A DNA stretch of 57,326 nucleotides, taken from positions 1 to 57,326 of the forward strand of contig JBGTHP010000028.1 of the NCBI GenBank assembly GCA_041746105.1, written 5' to 3'. The position numbers and the translations under genes were made by a program. Positions 9,310 through 17,011 of this stretch are shown here, piece after piece. The stretch comes from JBFHRE01 sp041746105. Its GTDB lineage: Bacteria; Actinomycetota; Acidimicrobiia; Spongiisociales; ZC4RG35. The stretch's first letter is position 1; each line of letters opens with the position of its first letter. The notes beneath the pieces are model-generated. The model saw nothing but the letters and a program-made list of their open reading frames with translations. It was not told where the DNA came from and searched no databases.

Positions 9310-10056
9310 CTAGAGCCGGCGTAGATCTGTGACGGCTCCATTGATTGCGCCAGGGTCGACCGAAAGAGCGAAGAGCTTTTCGGCGACGTCCCGTGGTGAT
9401 GCCAGAGTGTTTTCGAGCTGCATGTCGACGAACCGATCGACTTTGGGGAACTGCCGGGAATCGGTGGATCTGATCATGGACTGCATCTCGGTGTCGACGA
9501 CGCCGGGAGCGACTGCGATCACCGACACCTCGGAACCGCGCAATGTTTGTTCTGCCCCCACCGTCCGCACCCAGTGGTCGATAGCGGCTTTGGCAGGTCC
9601 GTAGCCGCTCCATCCCGGGTAGGCGGTGGTCGATGCCCCCGAAGTGATCATCACGATCGTTGACGGGATCGCAGCTGTTGCCAGTATGCGGACAAGTTCG
9701 TGTCCGAGCACCAGCGGACTCATCAAGTTCAACATCAACTGACGTTTCAGTTCCTCAGAGTCGACTTCGCCGGAAAAACCGATCGGCTCCAGAGTGGCGG
9801 CACAATGTACGAACACGATCTTCGCCCATTGTTCCGAATTCACGAGGTTCTGGGTCCAATCGACCATTCGCTCCCAGGCCGACTCGTTGGATAGGTCTGC
9901 CGACAGGTGGTGTGTCCCCGCTGCATTTCCCCGGGACACAGTGGCGGTTGTGAACCCGTGGGCGCGTGCTTCGATCTCGAGCGCGTGACCGATGCCGCGG
10001 GATGCGCCCGTGACCATGTACAACGAGGCAGGCGCAGCCGACTCAGGCATCGTCAT
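9310..10056 (-). CDS. Short-chain dehydrogenase/reductase, benzil/sepiapterin-reductase-like
   Basis: A 248-residue Rossmann-fold oxidoreductase. The cofactor motif TGASRGIG is near residue 17 and the catalytic triad is present (Ser in MITSGAS, YGPAK as YxxxK). The usual NNAG is replaced by VHCAATLEPIG, a variation seen in the sepiapterin/benzil reductase branch of SDRs. The ATG at 10056 overlaps the preceding stop by one base (TGATG), so it is translated after the AhpD-like gene. The open frame continues far upstream but that part is a shadow of the neighbour. A small palindrome, CCGGCT/AGCCGG, at 9306-9319 overlaps its stop and may help end transcription. Confidence 0.86.
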   Translation of the reverse strand: MTMPESAAPASLYMVTGASRGIGHALEIEARAHGFTTATVSRGNAAGTHHLSADLSNESAWERMVDWTQNLVNSEQWAKIVFVHCAATLEPIGFSGEVDSEELKRQLMLNLMSPLVLGHELVRILATAAIPSTIVMITSGASTTAYPGWSGYGPAKAAIDHWVRTVGAEQTLRGSEVSVIAVAPGVVDTEMQSMIRSTDSRQFPKVDRFVDMQLENTLASPRDVAEKLFALSVDPGAINGAVTDLRRL

Positions 10057-10622
10057 CAGCGGCCCATCTGGTAGAACTCGGAATTGGGCTGCATCGACAG
10101 GAAATTGGCCATTCGGTTGCTCATCGCGAATAGCGCGCTGATGGCAGCGATGTCCCAGATGTCCTCTGTGCTGAAGCCGTGGTCCTCGAGTCCGGTGAAA
10201 TCGGATTCCAAGAGGCCCCCTGAGTCGACCGCCACCTTGATCGCAAAGTCCAGCATCGCCATCTGCCGGGTGCTGATGTCCGCCTTGCGGTGGTTCACGG
10301 CAATCTGATCGGCGAGGGTCGACGATTTCGACCTGATTCGGAGGATGGCTCCGTGAGCCACCACGCAGTACAGGCAATCGTTCCGTCCTGAGGTGGCGAC
10401 CACGATCATTTCCCGCTCTGCTTTGCTCAGCCCGCTCTCACGGTCCATCAGCGCGTCGTGGTACGCCATGAAGGCACGAAGTTCCTCCGGACGGTGGGCC
10501 AGAGCAAGGAAGACGTTTGGAACAAAACCTGTCTTCTCCTGAATCCGGAGGATGGCCGCCTTCAGGTCCTCGGGCAGTGTGTCGAGAGAAGGGCTCGGGT
10601 ACCGGCTGATTGGCTGAGTCAT
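10056..10622 (-). CDS. Carboxymuconolactone decarboxylase/AhpD-like peroxidase-related protein
   Basis: A 188-residue all-alpha protein of the uncharacterised peroxidase-related branch of the CMD family. The redox motif is CLYCVVAHG (Cys-x-x-Cys followed four residues later by His), preceded by the helix LSKAEREMIVVATS. Family members act as thiol-based peroxidases or disulfide reductants. It lies 9 bp after the quinone-reductase gene and overlaps the SDR start by one base, so the three genes form an operon, plausibly for handling reactive carbonyl or peroxide metabolites. Confidence 0.88.
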   Translation of the reverse strand: MTQPISRYPSPSLDTLPEDLKAAILRIQEKTGFVPNVFLALAHRPEELRAFMAYHDALMDRESGLSKAEREMIVVATSGRNDCLYCVVAHGAILRIRSKSSTLADQIAVNHRKADISTRQMAMLDFAIKVAVDSGGLLESDFTGLEDHGFSTEDIWDIAAISALFAMSNRMANFLSMQPNSEFYQMGR

Positions 10623-10631
10623 GACCGGACC

Positions 10632-11609
10632 CTATCTCGCGACATCGACGACAACTCGTCCACGGATCTGTCCGCCCAGTTGTTGCTGGGCGGTGTGAAT
10701 CGCCTCTGACAGACCGACCTCCGTCGTCATCAACTCGATGTGAGCCGGATCGAGGTCGTTTGCCAATCGTTGCCACGCTTCCAGACGACGAGGTAGCGGG
10801 CAGTAGACACTGTCTATTCCCGCCAGGGTGACTCCCCTGAGAATGAACGGCATCACGGTGAGTGGGAGGTCCATTCCTTGAGCCAATCCACAGGCTGCGA
10901 CAATTCCTCCATACTTCGTCGAGGCGCAGGCGTTGGCGAGTGTGTGGCTGCCAACGGCATCAACCACACCGGCCCATCGTTCGCGTCCAAGCGGTCGACC
11001 CGGCTCTGAGAGCACATTTCGCCCGATCGTTTCTGTTGCGCCCAACGTCTCCAAATATTCAGACTCGGTCAGCCGGCCGGTGGAGGCCACAACGGTGTAG
11101 CCGAGTTTGGCGAGTACCGACACAGCCACGCCGCCGACCCCGCCTGCTGCCCCTGTGACCAGCACCTGGCCAGAGGTCGGGTCTACGCCGTGGTCCTCTA
11201 GGGCCATCACACACAACATCGCCGTATAACCGGCTGTGCCGATTCCCATTGCCTGACGGGCGTCGAATTGTTCCGGCATCGGGACAATCCAGTCGGATCT
11301 GACCCGTGCCTTTTGGGCAAGGCCGCCCCAGTGAAGCTCACCAAGACCCCAGCCATTCACGATCACTTTGTCCCCCACCTGGTGATCAGGGTGACCGCTG
11401 TGGACGATCGAGCCGGCGAGGTCCACCCCGGGGATCATCGGGAAATTCCGAACGACAGGTGAGCTTCCTGTGAGTGCGAGGCTGTCCTTGTAGTTCAACG
11501 TCGAATGTGACACCGCCACTTCGACGTCGCCATCGGGAAGGTGAGATTCGTCGATTTCGGTCAAATAGGCGTGGTATCCATCTTCATTCGTGACCAGAAT
11601 CGCTCGCAC
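10632..11609 (-). CDS. acuI: YhdH/AcuI-type NADPH-dependent acrylyl-CoA/quinone oxidoreductase
   Basis: A 325-residue medium-chain reductase without structural zinc. Family hallmarks are HSTLNYKDSLALTG, NFPMIPGVDLAG, the nucleotide-binding VTGAAGGVGGVAV and the tail GQIRGRVVVDV. The length equals that of E. coli YhdH (about 324) when the GTG at 11609 is used; AGGAG lies about 9 nt upstream. The frame remains open to 11660, but that would add residues the family lacks. AcuI reduces acryloyl-CoA to propionyl-CoA, for example during DMSP or 3-hydroxypropionate metabolism. The substrate here is not proven. It heads a three-gene minus-strand operon. Confidence 0.87.
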   Translation of the reverse strand: MRAILVTNEDGYHAYLTEIDESHLPDGDVEVAVSHSTLNYKDSLALTGSSPVVRNFPMIPGVDLAGSIVHSGHPDHQVGDKVIVNGWGLGELHWGGLAQKARVRSDWIVPMPEQFDARQAMGIGTAGYTAMLCVMALEDHGVDPTSGQVLVTGAAGGVGGVAVSVLAKLGYTVVASTGRLTESEYLETLGATETIGRNVLSEPGRPLGRERWAGVVDAVGSHTLANACASTKYGGIVAACGLAQGMDLPLTVMPFILRGVTLAGIDSVYCPLPRRLEAWQRLANDLDPAHIELMTTEVGLSEAIHTAQQQLGGQIRGRVVVDVAR

Positions 11610-11932
11610 AGCCCTACTCCTCTGAGGATCAGACGTAATAGTTATCGACGCTTTCGACAATACCGCCCACCGGTCAGAGGTGTTGTTTGCGGCGAATACA
11701 CCACCCTTTCCCTCACGGCGGACGGGCGACCGGCCAGCCGCGCTATCCTGTTACGAAGCGCGCGCAGAAATTTGCGTGCAGCGCCAGCTCCGCCACCGTG
11801 TTCCGTCGGCGGAGCCACCGCAGGACATGCCGACGATCAGACCGACCCAAGGATGGAGTCCGTGACCTAACGCAGATCAAGCGGGGCGTCTAGCCCCCGA
11901 CGGTTCACAGCTTCGAAAAGGAGCCAAAAACA
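11610..11932 (+). promoter_or_regulatory. Divergent promoter region and long structured leader of the RRM gene
   Basis: A 323-bp gap with no gene. On the plus strand it contains a perfect 8-bp stem, GCTCCGCC (11787-11794) with GGCGGAGC (11808-11815), and a second stem, GGGGC (11883-11887) with GCCCC (11893-11897), loop GTCTA. AAGGAG then lies 9 nt before the RRM start. Long folded leaders are common for cold-shock-type RNA-binding genes. Promoter boxes are not clear enough to place. Confidence 0.5.
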
Positions 11933-12187
11933 ATGTCTGCAAACCTCTACGTGGGGAACCTCACGTTCAACACAACCTCATCCGATCTGGAAACCCTTTT
12001 CGCTCCGCACGGAGCCGTCACCAAGGCCCAGGTCATCACCGATCGCGACACCGGCCGTTCCCGCGGCTTCGGATTCGTGGAGATGGCGACCTCAGAGGCC
12101 GCCAACGCCGCGATCGACGCACTTAATGGACACAGCATCGACGGCCGCAACCTGACGGTCAACGTCGCCAAGGAGCGCTCCCGTTGA
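11933..12187 (+). CDS. Single-RRM RNA-binding protein (cold-inducible type)
   Basis: An 84-residue protein made of one RNA recognition motif. RNP2 is LYVGNL (residues 4-9) and RNP1 is RGFGFVEM near residue 44, both with the RNA-stacking aromatic residues intact. Bacterial single-RRM proteins of this kind bind single-stranded RNA and are often cold induced. The AAGGAG box is good and the preceding leader is long and structured. Its TGA overlaps the TTG of the next small gene (TTGA), so the two are probably co-translated. Confidence 0.93.
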   Translation: MSANLYVGNLTFNTTSSDLETLFAPHGAVTKAQVITDRDTGRSRGFGFVEMATSEAANAAIDALNGHSIDGRNLTVNVAKERSR

Positions 12188-12366
12188 AAGCGACTGCCGT
12201 TCGACAATTCGACGGCGGCAGACAGCGCTGTAGTGGATGTGGTCATCCACGCCGTGAACATCGCACCGGGGCCGAATGCACCGTCCCCAAGTGTGCATGC
12301 CTCGAGTACGCCCTGCCTGCGGGGCAACGGTCTCTAGTCGAGGAAAAAAGCGCACCGCCGAGTTGA
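12184..12366 (+). CDS. Small Cys/His-rich putative zinc-binding protein
   Basis: A 60-residue protein beginning with TTG inside the stop of the RRM gene. It carries C-x2-CGH-x4-H, then C-x5-C-x-C-x2-Y, an arrangement of five Cys and two His that looks like a compact metal site. Similar short C-CGH-H-C-CxC modules occur in actinobacterial proteins of unknown role. The coupling to an RRM protein suggests a shared role in RNA handling; this is inference. No catalytic motif is visible. Confidence 0.6.
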   Translation: MKATAVRQFDGGRQRCSGCGHPRREHRTGAECTVPKCACLEYALPAGQRSLVEEKSAPPS

Positions 12367-12381
12367 TCGTGCGGTTTGGAG

Positions 12382-12531
12382 TCAGTCGGGAACAGGCGCG
12401 GCCATCGCGAGCGCCTCTTCCCGGCTGATGTCCATGTTGTGCATGCGGCGTCCGTGTTCCTGGGCCGCCGCAACCAGTTCATCCTCTTCGCCTCGAGCTT
12501 CCCATCCGCAGGCGCAAGTCAATTGCATCAT
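12382..12531 (-). CDS. DUF1059-like small protein
   Basis: A 49-residue protein starting MMQLTCACGW and ending PVPD, too short for most gene-calling cutoffs. The N-terminal CxC and the amphipathic helix with EHGRRMHN match the style of DUF1059 proteins (an early Cys, then ELVAAAQEHGRRMH). The ATG at 12531 overlaps the TGA of the upstream gene (ATGA), which strongly supports translation. Function unknown. Confidence 0.6.
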   Translation of the reverse strand: MMQLTCACGWEARGEEDELVAAAQEHGRRMHNMDISREEALAMAAPVPD

Positions 12532-13028
12532 TCGATCGATCCTATCTCCAACTGGCGGAAAGGTTCCGGCACGTAGCCGCTCAGCACTTCACGCCAATCG
12601 TCGGTCAGCGTTGTTCTCACCACCTCGTCCTCTAGCGCGAGCCACGCAAGGTGACGCAACCCATGTTCGAGGACTTGTGGAAATGCGATTTGGTCTGGTG
12701 CAGCCTTGGCAGAGCCACGGGCAAGGACGGCTCGGTCTATGGCGACCTTGGCCATGTTGCCCACCCCGTCGGACCCGATCACAACCACAAACGACAGCGT
12801 CACCGCGCCGGCCGCCCATCGCCATGAGGTCGAGTGGACAAGCCACACAGACTCGAGTTCACGTTCGACTATTCGGCGAACGACCTCGAGCGGATGTTCG
12901 GAGTGGTCGGTTTCGATCAACCACGGATCGGCGCCGCATGGCCCTGTCAGCCACACCGTCTCCGAGTCGAGAAACACGGTGAATACCTCGGCCTGGACCG
13001 GGCCTTCTACACCTAGAGGCAGGGCCAT
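12528..13028 (-). CDS. Conserved hypothetical protein
   Basis: A 166-residue protein with no signal peptide and no recognised catalytic motif. The N-terminal half looks beta-rich (VFTVFLDSETVWLTGPCG, then DPWLIETD). The middle contains a hydrophobic strand, AVTLSFVVVIGSDG, and the C-terminal half is helical (VLEHGLRHLAWLALEDEVVRTTL). Base composition and codon use match its neighbours, so it appears to be a real gene. It is coupled by a 4-bp overlap to the DUF1059-like mini-gene, and the pair stands alone between the RRM genes and the heme-uptake cluster. No function is assigned. Confidence 0.72.
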   Translation of the reverse strand: MALPLGVEGPVQAEVFTVFLDSETVWLTGPCGADPWLIETDHSEHPLEVVRRIVERELESVWLVHSTSWRWAAGAVTLSFVVVIGSDGVGNMAKVAIDRAVLARGSAKAAPDQIAFPQVLEHGLRHLAWLALEDEVVRTTLTDDWREVLSGYVPEPFRQLEIGSIE

Positions 13029-13103
13029 CCTCCGAGGCTAACAACGGCTTGGCCGATTGGGCAACGTTGTGCCCGCGTCGAGGAAGACCGATATGGTCGA
13101 GGT

Positions 13104-13520
13104 GTGGCGTTTTCTGACTCATGTTCCAGACCCGGCCTCTGGATGGTTCGAATTGCGGGAATTCTGATGCTCGTCTCAGCTTGTGGTACCGGCGAATCCG
13201 CCGCGAGTGCCGACTCTCTCTTCCCCGACGTGGTCGAAGTGGCGGTGACCAGGTCCTATGACGGCACGTTGACCTTCGACGTGACAATCAGTTCGCCTTA
13301 CGACGCACCCGAGCGCTACGCCGACGCCTGGCGGGTTGTCGGGCCGGAGGGCGAGGTGTATGCGGTCAGGGAACTGCTCCATGATCACGCAGCCGAACAG
13401 CCTTTCACACGATCAATCTCCGGAATCACGGTCCCGAACGGGGTCGAGATCGTGCAGGTTCAGGGTCGGGACCTTGTCAACGGATGGGGCGGAACCGCCA
13501 TGGATGTCGCCGTCCCCTGA
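13104..13520 (+). CDS. Small predicted lipoprotein
   Basis: A 138-residue exported protein starting at GTG. A hydrophobic segment ends in the lipobox LVSAC near residue 27, followed by a Gly/Ser/Ala linker and a beta-sandwich-like domain (EVAVTRSYDGTLTFDVTISS). The fold reads like an immunoglobulin-type or carbohydrate-binding-like module but no family is certain. It lies 127 bp upstream of a second lipoprotein and a heme-type ABC importer on the same strand. A surface role in the same uptake process is possible but not shown. Confidence 0.72.
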   Translation: MAFSDSCSRPGLWMVRIAGILMLVSACGTGESAASADSLFPDVVEVAVTRSYDGTLTFDVTISSPYDAPERYADAWRVVGPEGEVYAVRELLHDHAAEQPFTRSISGITVPNGVEIVQVQGRDLVNGWGGTAMDVAVP

Positions 13521-13647
13521 CATTGGTACGGCGCACGACCACCGATCATTCCAGACCGATTGGCCCGACACGGTGTCGGGACCATGTCGACTCGCTGTCG
13601 AACCCGTCGCCCGACATCATCGCCGTCTTCTGACCCTGGAGTGTGCC

Positions 13648-14214
13648 TTGAGACATCGATTGCTTCTTGCGGTTCTGGCCCTCGGCGTATCGGCTTGTGG
13701 CGGTGCGAGCGAACCTCTGGCTTCGACAACGACCGACAGCGTCGTGACGACGACTACCCCGACCACAACCACCACCGTCTCCCCGACCACGAGCACCACG
13801 GAATCTCCCACCACCACGACCACACGTCCGGCCGCCCCGCCCGTTTCCAGCAGCATCGTGGCCGGTGAGGATCCGGACGTCGACGATATCGTTCTCGCAT
13901 TTCAGATTGCATTCGACAGTGTGTCCGGCTTCGAACTCAAGGCGGCCTACATCGACGATCCGACCGGTCTCGAGGGCACCGTCACCAAATACCTCTCCAC
14001 TGGAGACTCGATGGGTGGAATCTCGGTGAACCCAACAGATGTCGTGATCGAAGGAGACACGGCCACGGTCACATATGACCTCCTGTTCGGAGGGAATCCG
14101 ACATACCCCAATCTGACCGGAACGGCGGTCAAGACTGCCGACGGATGGAAGGTTCCGAGATCGCAGTTCTGTTCGTTGATGTCGTCGGCGCGGGTGGGTT
14201 GTCCGTCGTTATGA
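13648..14214 (+). CDS. Lipoprotein with Thr-rich linker and MTB12-like C-terminal domain
   Basis: A 188-residue predicted lipoprotein. The TTG at 13648 is chosen because GGAG (13638-13641) lies 6 nt before it and gives a clean signal peptide with lipobox GVSAC. A mucin-like Thr/Pro/Ser segment of about 45 residues follows. The C-terminal domain has the pattern of the mycobacterial low-molecular-weight antigen MTB12/NTF2-like family (AFQIAFDSVSGF through GWKVPRSQFCSLM). Its stop overlaps the start of the hmuT-like gene (ATGA), tying it to the heme importer. It may be an extra cell-surface component. Confidence 0.78.
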   Translation: MRHRLLLAVLALGVSACGGASEPLASTTTDSVVTTTTPTTTTTVSPTTSTTESPTTTTTRPAAPPVSSSIVAGEDPDVDDIVLAFQIAFDSVSGFELKAAYIDDPTGLEGTVTKYLSTGDSMGGISVNPTDVVIEGDTATVTYDLLFGGNPTYPNLTGTAVKTADGWKVPRSQFCSLMSSARVGCPSL

Positions 14215-15191
14215 GTCGGCGTTGGGTGCTCGCCGTCGGCGCGATTGCTCTCGCCAGCACGGGGTGTAGCGGTGTCGTGGATACTTCTGGGTCCGAAGTC
14301 GAGCCAGACGGCAGCGTCGGCACGTCAACGAATCCCGCTGCGCCGACTACGACGAACGTGGTCGAATTCATCGGAGCGGATGGTGTTGGGTCTGCCATTG
14401 GCGACACGAGTCGCATCGTGACGTTGAGCGGAGACCTCACAGAGCTCGTCTGGGAGCTTGGATTTGGCGACTCCGTCGTCGCCACTGATTTGACGACGGT
14501 TCACCCCCCGGCGGCGATCGGGCTCCCGGTCGTCGGTGTTGGCCGGTTCCTCACAGCCGAAGGTGTTCTTTCGCAGGCGCCGTCGCTAGTCATCGGTGAC
14601 ATCCAGACCTCGCCCCAGACAGCAATCGACCAGATAAGGCAGGCAGGTGTCCCGGTGGTGATCCTCGACGTGCCGACGAGCTTCGATGGACTATATGAAA
14701 AGGTCATCTCCCTCGCCGAGGTGCTCGCTGTGCCGGAGGAGGGGGCGGTGTTGGTCGCCCGGATGCGCAATGAGATCGAGTCGGCCGGGGAGAGGTCGGG
14801 AGATCTCGGTGCCACTCCGCGAGTTGCCTTTGTGTACAGCCGTGGCCGCGACGTCATCCTGCTGTTTGGGGCGGGCATGACGACCCAACCGCTGATCGAG
14901 GCCGCCGGCGGTGCCGACGCCGGGGCGGCCATCGGAGTGATTGGCACTGTGCCGGTAACACCAGAAGCACTGTTTTCTGCTGCGCCGGACGTGATCGTGA
15001 TCACCAGCGAGGGACTCGAGGCCCTCGGTGGGATCGATGGGCTGCTGACGATTCCCGGATTCCGCGAAACCCCGGCCGGGGCCAGCGGTCGCATCCTGGA
15101 CTACCCGGAAGGCGACTTTCTCACCTTCGGGCCAAGGATCGCGGAGTCTCTCGCAAAGTTGGTGGCAGACCTGAAATCGGTGATGGGCTAG
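14211..15191 (+). CDS. hmuT: Heme ABC transporter substrate-binding lipoprotein
   Basis: A 326-residue class III solute-binding protein. The signal peptide carries the lipobox ASTGC, then the TroA-type two-domain fold typical of HmuT: RIVTLSGDLTELVWELG, VVGVGRF and the segment with LVIGDIQTSP. It should capture heme (or a related tetrapyrrole) outside the membrane. The ATG at 14211 overlaps the upstream lipoprotein stop; the frame is open further upstream but that part is a shadow. Permease and ATPase genes follow. A cobalamin or siderophore ligand cannot be excluded. Confidence 0.85.
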   Translation: MSRRWVLAVGAIALASTGCSGVVDTSGSEVEPDGSVGTSTNPAAPTTTNVVEFIGADGVGSAIGDTSRIVTLSGDLTELVWELGFGDSVVATDLTTVHPPAAIGLPVVGVGRFLTAEGVLSQAPSLVIGDIQTSPQTAIDQIRQAGVPVVILDVPTSFDGLYEKVISLAEVLAVPEEGAVLVARMRNEIESAGERSGDLGATPRVAFVYSRGRDVILLFGAGMTTQPLIEAAGGADAGAAIGVIGTVPVTPEALFSAAPDVIVITSEGLEALGGIDGLLTIPGFRETPAGASGRILDYPEGDFLTFGPRIAESLAKLVADLKSVMG

Positions 15192-15196
15192 GCGGG

Positions 15197-16210
15197 GTGC
15201 GTACTCCGAGAAACGCTCTCGTGCTCTCTGGCCTTGCCTCAGCACTCGTGGGGTTGATCGTGGTCGCTCTGGTGGTTGGCGCGGCCGCGATCGCTCCATC
15301 AGACCTACTCGCAATGCTCGCTCGGCGTTTGGGTCTGAATAACTCGCCTTCGACACTCGCCGACTCTGTGCTGTCCGCGGTGCGGATACCGCGTGTTGTC
15401 GCGGCGTTGGGCGCCGGGGCCGGTCTGAGTGTCGCCGGGGTGGGACTCCACGCCACTCTGCACAACCGGATGGCAGATCCGCATTTGATCGGCGTCGCTC
15501 CGATGGCCGGGATTGGTGCCCTGTGCGGGCTTGCGGTCAGTGGGGCCGGGAGTGGTACGACCCCGATGGTCGTGGGAGCAGTGCTGGGCGCGATCATCGG
15601 AACTTTCGCGATCAAGGTGATCGGAAGGCGTGTGCTCGATACGAACGAATTCGTGTTGGTGGGTCTGGCGTTGGGGTTCGGCGTGTTGGGCGTGCTGGGG
15701 GCCGTGACGTCGTCGTGGGACAACCCGCGTGTTCCCTCATTCAATTTCTGGGTGTTCGGTGGCCTAGGTGGGGCGACCTGGCACCTACTTGTGGTGGCCA
15801 TTCCTGTGATCCTCTCAGGGATCACACTGATCGCGGCGTCTCACCGTCCCCTCGATCTTCTCTCCCTGGGCGAAGCCGAGGCGCGATATCTCGGTGTCGA
15901 TGTCCCCGCAGTGTTGCGCTGGACCTCCTGTGGAATTGGCCTGGCCGTGGGCGGAGCAGTTGGTCTGGGAGGAGCGATCGGTTTTGTCGGGTTGGTGGGA
16001 CCGGCGGTGGCGAGACGGTTGGTCGGACCTGGACACCGGTGGTTGATTCCCACGGCGGCACTGGCGGGGGCATCGGCAGTCCTCGCCCTCGACACTGCGG
16101 CCAGAACTGTCGCCGCCCCGATCGAGATACCAGTGGGTCTGCTCACGGCAATCGTTGGGGCACCGGTCCTGATCCGGCTGTTGGTCGCCCGCCACCGGCC
16201 GACACGATGA
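15197..16210 (+). CDS. hmuU: FecCD-family heme ABC transporter permease
   Basis: A 337-residue integral membrane protein with about 9-10 hydrophobic segments, starting at GTG 5 bp after hmuT. FecCD signatures include RIPRVVAALGAGAGLSVAG, HNRMADPHLIGVAPMAG, FWVFGGLGGATW and GFVGLVGPAVARRLVG. It forms the translocation channel as a homodimer. The stop overlaps the ATPase start (ATGA). The gene order T-U-V matches other heme importers. Confidence 0.9.
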   Translation: MRTPRNALVLSGLASALVGLIVVALVVGAAAIAPSDLLAMLARRLGLNNSPSTLADSVLSAVRIPRVVAALGAGAGLSVAGVGLHATLHNRMADPHLIGVAPMAGIGALCGLAVSGAGSGTTPMVVGAVLGAIIGTFAIKVIGRRVLDTNEFVLVGLALGFGVLGVLGAVTSSWDNPRVPSFNFWVFGGLGGATWHLLVVAIPVILSGITLIAASHRPLDLLSLGEAEARYLGVDVPAVLRWTSCGIGLAVGGAVGLGGAIGFVGLVGPAVARRLVGPGHRWLIPTAALAGASAVLALDTAARTVAAPIEIPVGLLTAIVGAPVLIRLLVARHRPTR

Positions 16211-17004
16211 CTATCGCAATCGAGGCATCGGAGGTCTCATGGCACAGTGATTCCCGGGTCATAATCGACCGGGTGTCGGCCAAGGTCGCGCCAGGCGAGA
16301 TCGTCGGGATAGTCGGACCGAACGGAGCCGGAAAGTCCACATTTCTCCGTTTGCTGGCGGGCGATCTGAATCCGACTAGTGGGTCGGTGCTTCTGCTCGG
16401 GATGGATGCTTCGCATTCAACTCCTGCCGATCTGGCCCCGACGAGAGCTTTTCTGGCCGCAGGTACTTCCAGCCCGAACGGATTCAACGTGCGAGACATC
16501 GTTGAGATGGGGAGACATCCCCACCGTCAGAGCCGCATCGACTCGTCCGTGGAGAAGGGCCTCGTTGATGCGGCGATGGCTGCCGCCGGCATCCGTCATC
16601 TCGAGTGGCGCCGTGTCGATCACCTGTCCGGCGGCGAGCGGCAGAGTGTTGGTCTGGCACGGGTCATCGCGCAACACACCCCGATCCTGTTGCTCGATGA
16701 ACCCACCTCGAGCCTCGACATAGCCACCCAGGAGAAGTCGATGGCGGCACTCCGCCAAATCGCCGATCGAGGCGCTGCGATTGCAGTTGTCCTCCACGAC
16801 CTGAATCTCGCCGCGGCTCACACCGATCACTTGCTCCTGTTCGAGGCCGGCCGCGTCGCGGCCAGTGGCAGCCCGGCGGACGTGCTCACGGCCGAGAGGT
16901 TGTCGGCTGTGTACCAACAGCCAATGGCGGTCGTCCCCCATCCCTTCCGTGATTGCGTTCTCGTCCTCACGATTGATGAAGCGGCTACCGGCAGTACCAG
17001 CTAG
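16207..17004 (+). CDS. hmuV: Heme ABC transporter ATP-binding protein
   Basis: A 265-residue FepC/HmuV-type ATPase. Walker A is GPNGAGKS near residue 38, the signature is LSGGERQSVGLARVIA, Walker B is ILLLDEPTSSLD and the switch His is in VLHDLN. The ATG at 16207 overlaps the permease stop; the longer open frame upstream lies in another frame of the permease. The gene ends 7 bp before the stop of the convergent MFS gene, so any terminator must lie inside coding sequence. Confidence 0.92.
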   Translation: MTIAIEASEVSWHSDSRVIIDRVSAKVAPGEIVGIVGPNGAGKSTFLRLLAGDLNPTSGSVLLLGMDASHSTPADLAPTRAFLAAGTSSPNGFNVRDIVEMGRHPHRQSRIDSSVEKGLVDAAMAAAGIRHLEWRRVDHLSGGERQSVGLARVIAQHTPILLLDEPTSSLDIATQEKSMAALRQIADRGAAIAVVLHDLNLAAAHTDHLLLFEAGRVAASGSPADVLTAERLSAVYQQPMAVVPHPFRDCVLVLTIDEAATGSTS

Positions 17005-17011
17005 TCATTGG

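Noticed and set aside
9306..9319. CCGGCT-AG-AGCCGG palindrome as a terminator between convergent genes
   Set aside because: Only a 6-bp stem with a 2-nt loop overlapping the stop codon and no T tract; too weak to call separately.
13741..13830. Repetitive ACC/ACG-rich DNA as a possible simple-sequence repeat or CRISPR-like array
   Set aside because: It encodes the Thr/Pro/Ser linker of a lipoprotein; there is no regular repeat-spacer structure.
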